Assembly (NCBI RefSeq): GCF_932274485.2
Contig: NC_065879.2
Span: 62,083,459 to 62,147,458, forward strand
Reading direction: 5' to 3'
From: Patella vulgata
Lineage: Eukaryota; Mollusca; Gastropoda; Patellidae
DNA length: 64,000 nt
Within the stretch, counting starts at the first letter, position 1. Every line of letters starts with the position of its first letter. Below the pieces are notes generated by a model. It was not told where the DNA came from. It saw only the letters and a list, made by a program, of their open reading frames with translations, and ran no database searches. The translations under genes were made by a program, and so were the position numbers. Of this stretch, positions 61,894 through 64,000 are shown in pieces.

Positions 61894-62061
61894 TTTGGAC
61901 AAGTTTATTAAACGAAACTTTTCTAAATATTGTCTATTGATAAAATAAAAATTGGCCTAACGTATTTGTTACCGAGCAGTTCATTGGACGACTCGCTTTG
62001 CGCTTCCTTTCAGTCGATGTGTTTTTCATTTTCATTAGTTTAGCAGCACAAGAAATCCAAA
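61894..62061. promoter_or_regulatory. Bidirectional promoter between eIF4E2 and MED4
   Basis: 168 bp separates the start codons of the divergent genes. Visible elements are a CCAAT box on the minus strand (ATTGG at 61983-61987) and, overlapping the MED4 start, AAAATGGCAGC (62059-62069), which resembles the YY1 motif AANATGGCGGC common at housekeeping starts. No TATA box was assigned. Both transcripts must initiate inside or near this interval, so they probably share regulatory sequence. Confidence 0.7.
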
Positions 62062-62126
62062 ATGGCAGCCAACAGTACCAGACAAAAACTTCTCTGTCTT
62101 ATTGATGACATAGAAATTGTCTCTAA
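62062..62126 (+). CDS. MED4 exon 1
   Basis: 65 bp, ATG in context caaaATGG, coding MAANSTRQKLLCLIDDIEIV then S and two bases of K. Donor GTAATT. Confidence 0.87.
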
Positions 62127-63910
62127 GTAATTATTCTCAAAATTATCTTTGTTTTATTTTGTAACTAGTTTAGTTGAATATGCAATCAACTAGAATTTTC
62201 AAGTAGCGACCGGCAGCTATTTTTAAATATTATTTTCTTCTCCAGAAGCTTGTTATTTTCGGAAAGCTGTAGGAGTGTAGGCCTACAGCTTAGTAGGGCC
62301 TACTACATCTCAAAATCGGAGCAGAATTGACTTAGTTACTGTCCATTTAGTAACGCGAACTGGCAGACTCCGTGTTCGCGAAATTGGCCATTTTGCTTAA
62401 ATGATCAACCACACTTCATATCTGAAAGTGAAAAGAGCTAGAGGCATAATTATGTCCCCAAAATGAAGCTTATTTATATATCAACACAACCATACAAACA
62501 CATGACACCTAACTTGAATAGTTTATTTTCTGTGGTTTGAAATACTGTTACTAAGAGAATATTTAATAATTATTTGAACTTGAACTATACATAATCATAA
62601 TTAATAATGATACAATGTAATGAACACCTTTTTTTAAAAAACAAAAACAAACTTCATCGTAGAGTATTCAAAACAGAATAAGAATGAGCTAAGAAGAATA
62701 AAAATAAAATGAAAATAATACCCCTCCCCCCCTCAAAAAAATAAAAAAAATAATACAAACACACACCAATTTTTTTTGTAAAAATAAAATAAAAATATAC
62801 ATAAAATATAATAATCTATCTATATTCCAGTATCATAATATTTATAATACCCTCCCCTCAAAAAATTAAAAAAACAAATTATTTATCAATCAGGATCATA
62901 TTTATTTATGTAGCTAACTGTATTAAATAAATCAACATGAAATATAATTTTCTTCCCAAGCTGCCACTCCCCTAGGCACCAGAACGCAAGTCTACCGTAC
63001 TACTGAAAATACAAAAGATTTAAAAATATTATATCAAGTAAAAGTTGATATAGCCAGCACAGCAATATTATTATTCATACCAAACTGTATTGTTAATGTA
63101 ATTATGATTTATTAATGTATATATTTTAATCTCACACTCATCTTTCATACACAATCCTCAATAAAACTCTTGAACCTACACATATATAAACACCTGCCCG
63201 GTCTTCATTAATATATGTTGTTAATAAATACGCATTTAGTATAATTTGGACTTTTCTCATTTAGGCTACCTTCTGGCTAATTTCTAACCTTGTCTTTGCG
63301 TTTTGCTTACATTGTACTTTACCCGCTGAGTTACTTACCTTTGCCAACTTCATTTGCAATTAACGATTTATGGGATTGGTGAATAAAAATAGCACAATCA
63401 TCAAGGGCAGATAATTTGAAAACGTGTTCCCCACCTAACCCCCCATCGATTAACCCAGGGGTTAGTGGAGTAAAATGGAATGAGACCACTGCGGATACCG
63501 AGGATGGAATCGGAAAAGAATGAACCCTATTGATTTTTAACAATCTAGGACTTTCTGTTCAGAGTTATATTATGTGTCTGGAAAAGTTTGTGAACACGAT
63601 AGAGATTATATTTCTTGAATTTTTTTTTTTTCGTATAAGCTGCTGTTGAGACATAGCTGCTGTGTGGGAGTATTTCCATGCTTTGCGTGGCTCTTTTTAT
63701 GAAAGATACTAAGTTTAATATCCCCTTGTTTCAATGTTTTGATATTTAATCCTAGTACAATATACATAATGTATGCATATATTTTCAGGGAATTGTTTGA
63801 AACGATGAGTACACCAAAGAATCAATTACGACCAGATGGAGCTGATACTGTCATGTTAATGGAACTTCTTGTAGAAAAAGACAAGGAAATTAAGTCAACT
63901 TTAAAGATAG
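62062..63910 (+). CDS. Mediator complex subunit 4 (MED4), partial, exons 1-2
   Basis: MED4 is a middle-module subunit of Mediator, the nuclear coactivator bridging transcription factors and RNA polymerase II. Exons 62062-62126 and 63789-63910 give 62 residues. NSTRQKLLCLIDDIEIVSKE aligns with human NSTRERLLSALEDLEVLSRE, and LMELLVEKDKEIKSTLKI with LELLIHRDGEFQELMKLA. The human N-terminal extension before NSTR is absent, so the start is MAANSTR. Introns are GT-AG; the frame leaves one base at the last donor and the gene continues past the window. Identification by eye but with matching residue order and the same start environment. Confidence 0.88.
62560..62940. repeat. A-rich low-complexity sequence in MED4 intron 1
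   Basis: Poly-A-rich, with 'aaaataaaataaaaatatac' type runs. No gene. Confidence 0.7.
63360..63630 (+). repeat. Dispersed-repeat fragment in MED4 intron 1
   Basis: 'gggttagtggagtaaaatgg' and 'gaatgagaccactgcgg' match the complement of 36100-36165. 'gtgaacacgatagagattat' belongs to the 'cgcgttcacaagg' family. Confidence 0.55.
63789..63910 (+). CDS. MED4 exon 2
   Basis: 122 bp, acceptor 'atattttcag'. Codes KELFETMSTPKNQLRPDGAD, then TVMLMELLVEKDKEIKST, LKI. Donor GTACTG, phase 1. Predicted coiled-coil character fits MED4. Confidence 0.87.
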
Positions 63911-64000
63911 GTACTGCTGGATTGGAATGATTAAGACCACACTAATTTCAGTTCTGCAAGACTTTCTGCTAATATAAAGGAGCAGAGGGAATTTTTTTTA

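Noticed and set aside
1-64000. LTR retroelements, endogenous retrovirus or Polinton copies
   Set aside because: No paired direct LTRs, protease/integrase or capsid-type signatures were recognised on either strand.

Overview
The window looks like AT-rich nuclear DNA of an invertebrate, most likely a mollusc. Genes are split into short exons (51-205 bp) with GT-AG introns, and most of the remaining sequence is dispersed repeats: two tRNA-derived SINE families, LINEs, Harbinger, hAT, mariner and Helitron-like elements, and several tandem-repeat families. The mollusc assignment is inference from repeat style (a pearl-like Helitron, and many repeats carrying a 'gggccataac' motif). The species cannot be named.

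Three host genes can be read by joining exons. (1) eIF4E2/4EHP, the translation-repressing cap-binding protein, lies on the minus strand. Its start codon is at 61893 and exons 1-6 run down to 53643. A phase-compatible terminal exon at 9325-9121 may complete a 269-residue protein. (2) A classical short-chain dehydrogenase/reductase resembling 3-hydroxybutyrate dehydrogenase is on the plus strand, eight exons from 27781 to 44215, 261 residues, reading frame intact. (3) MED4, a Mediator middle-module subunit, starts on the plus strand at 62062 and runs off the right edge. eIF4E2 and MED4 are head to head with 168 bp between start codons. If the 9.1-kb exon belongs to eIF4E2, the dehydrogenase is nested on the opposite strand inside its 44-kb last intron.

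Layout. 0-9 kb: tandem arrays, a Harbinger miniature element and AT-rich sequence. 9.1-9.3 kb: terminal exon. 9.7-10.8 kb: array of ~325-bp units. 10.8-22.8 kb: a 12-kb near-identical inverted repeat with a 103-bp spacer, overlapping the 5' part of a CR1/L2/Rex1-type LINE that continues to 25 kb. 27.8-44.2 kb: dehydrogenase gene, with a second decayed LINE, SINEs, a Helitron-like element and a 1.48-kb hAT element in its introns. 44-53 kb: duplicated segments, a MITE with a nested SINE, and tandem arrays. 53.6-61.9 kb: eIF4E2 exons with further repeats. 62-64 kb: MED4.

The most unusual signal is that three exons in two unrelated genes (dehydrogenase exon 2, eIF4E2 exons 4 and 6) have their 3' end plus 5' splice site copied in tandem into the adjoining intron, making small arrays of donor-like sites. 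The second is the large palindrome, whose inner and outer boundaries both fall in LINE sequence and whose spacer carries a hammerhead-ribozyme-like motif. No CRISPR array, rRNA gene, clear functional tRNA gene, LTR retroelement or Polinton was recognised.
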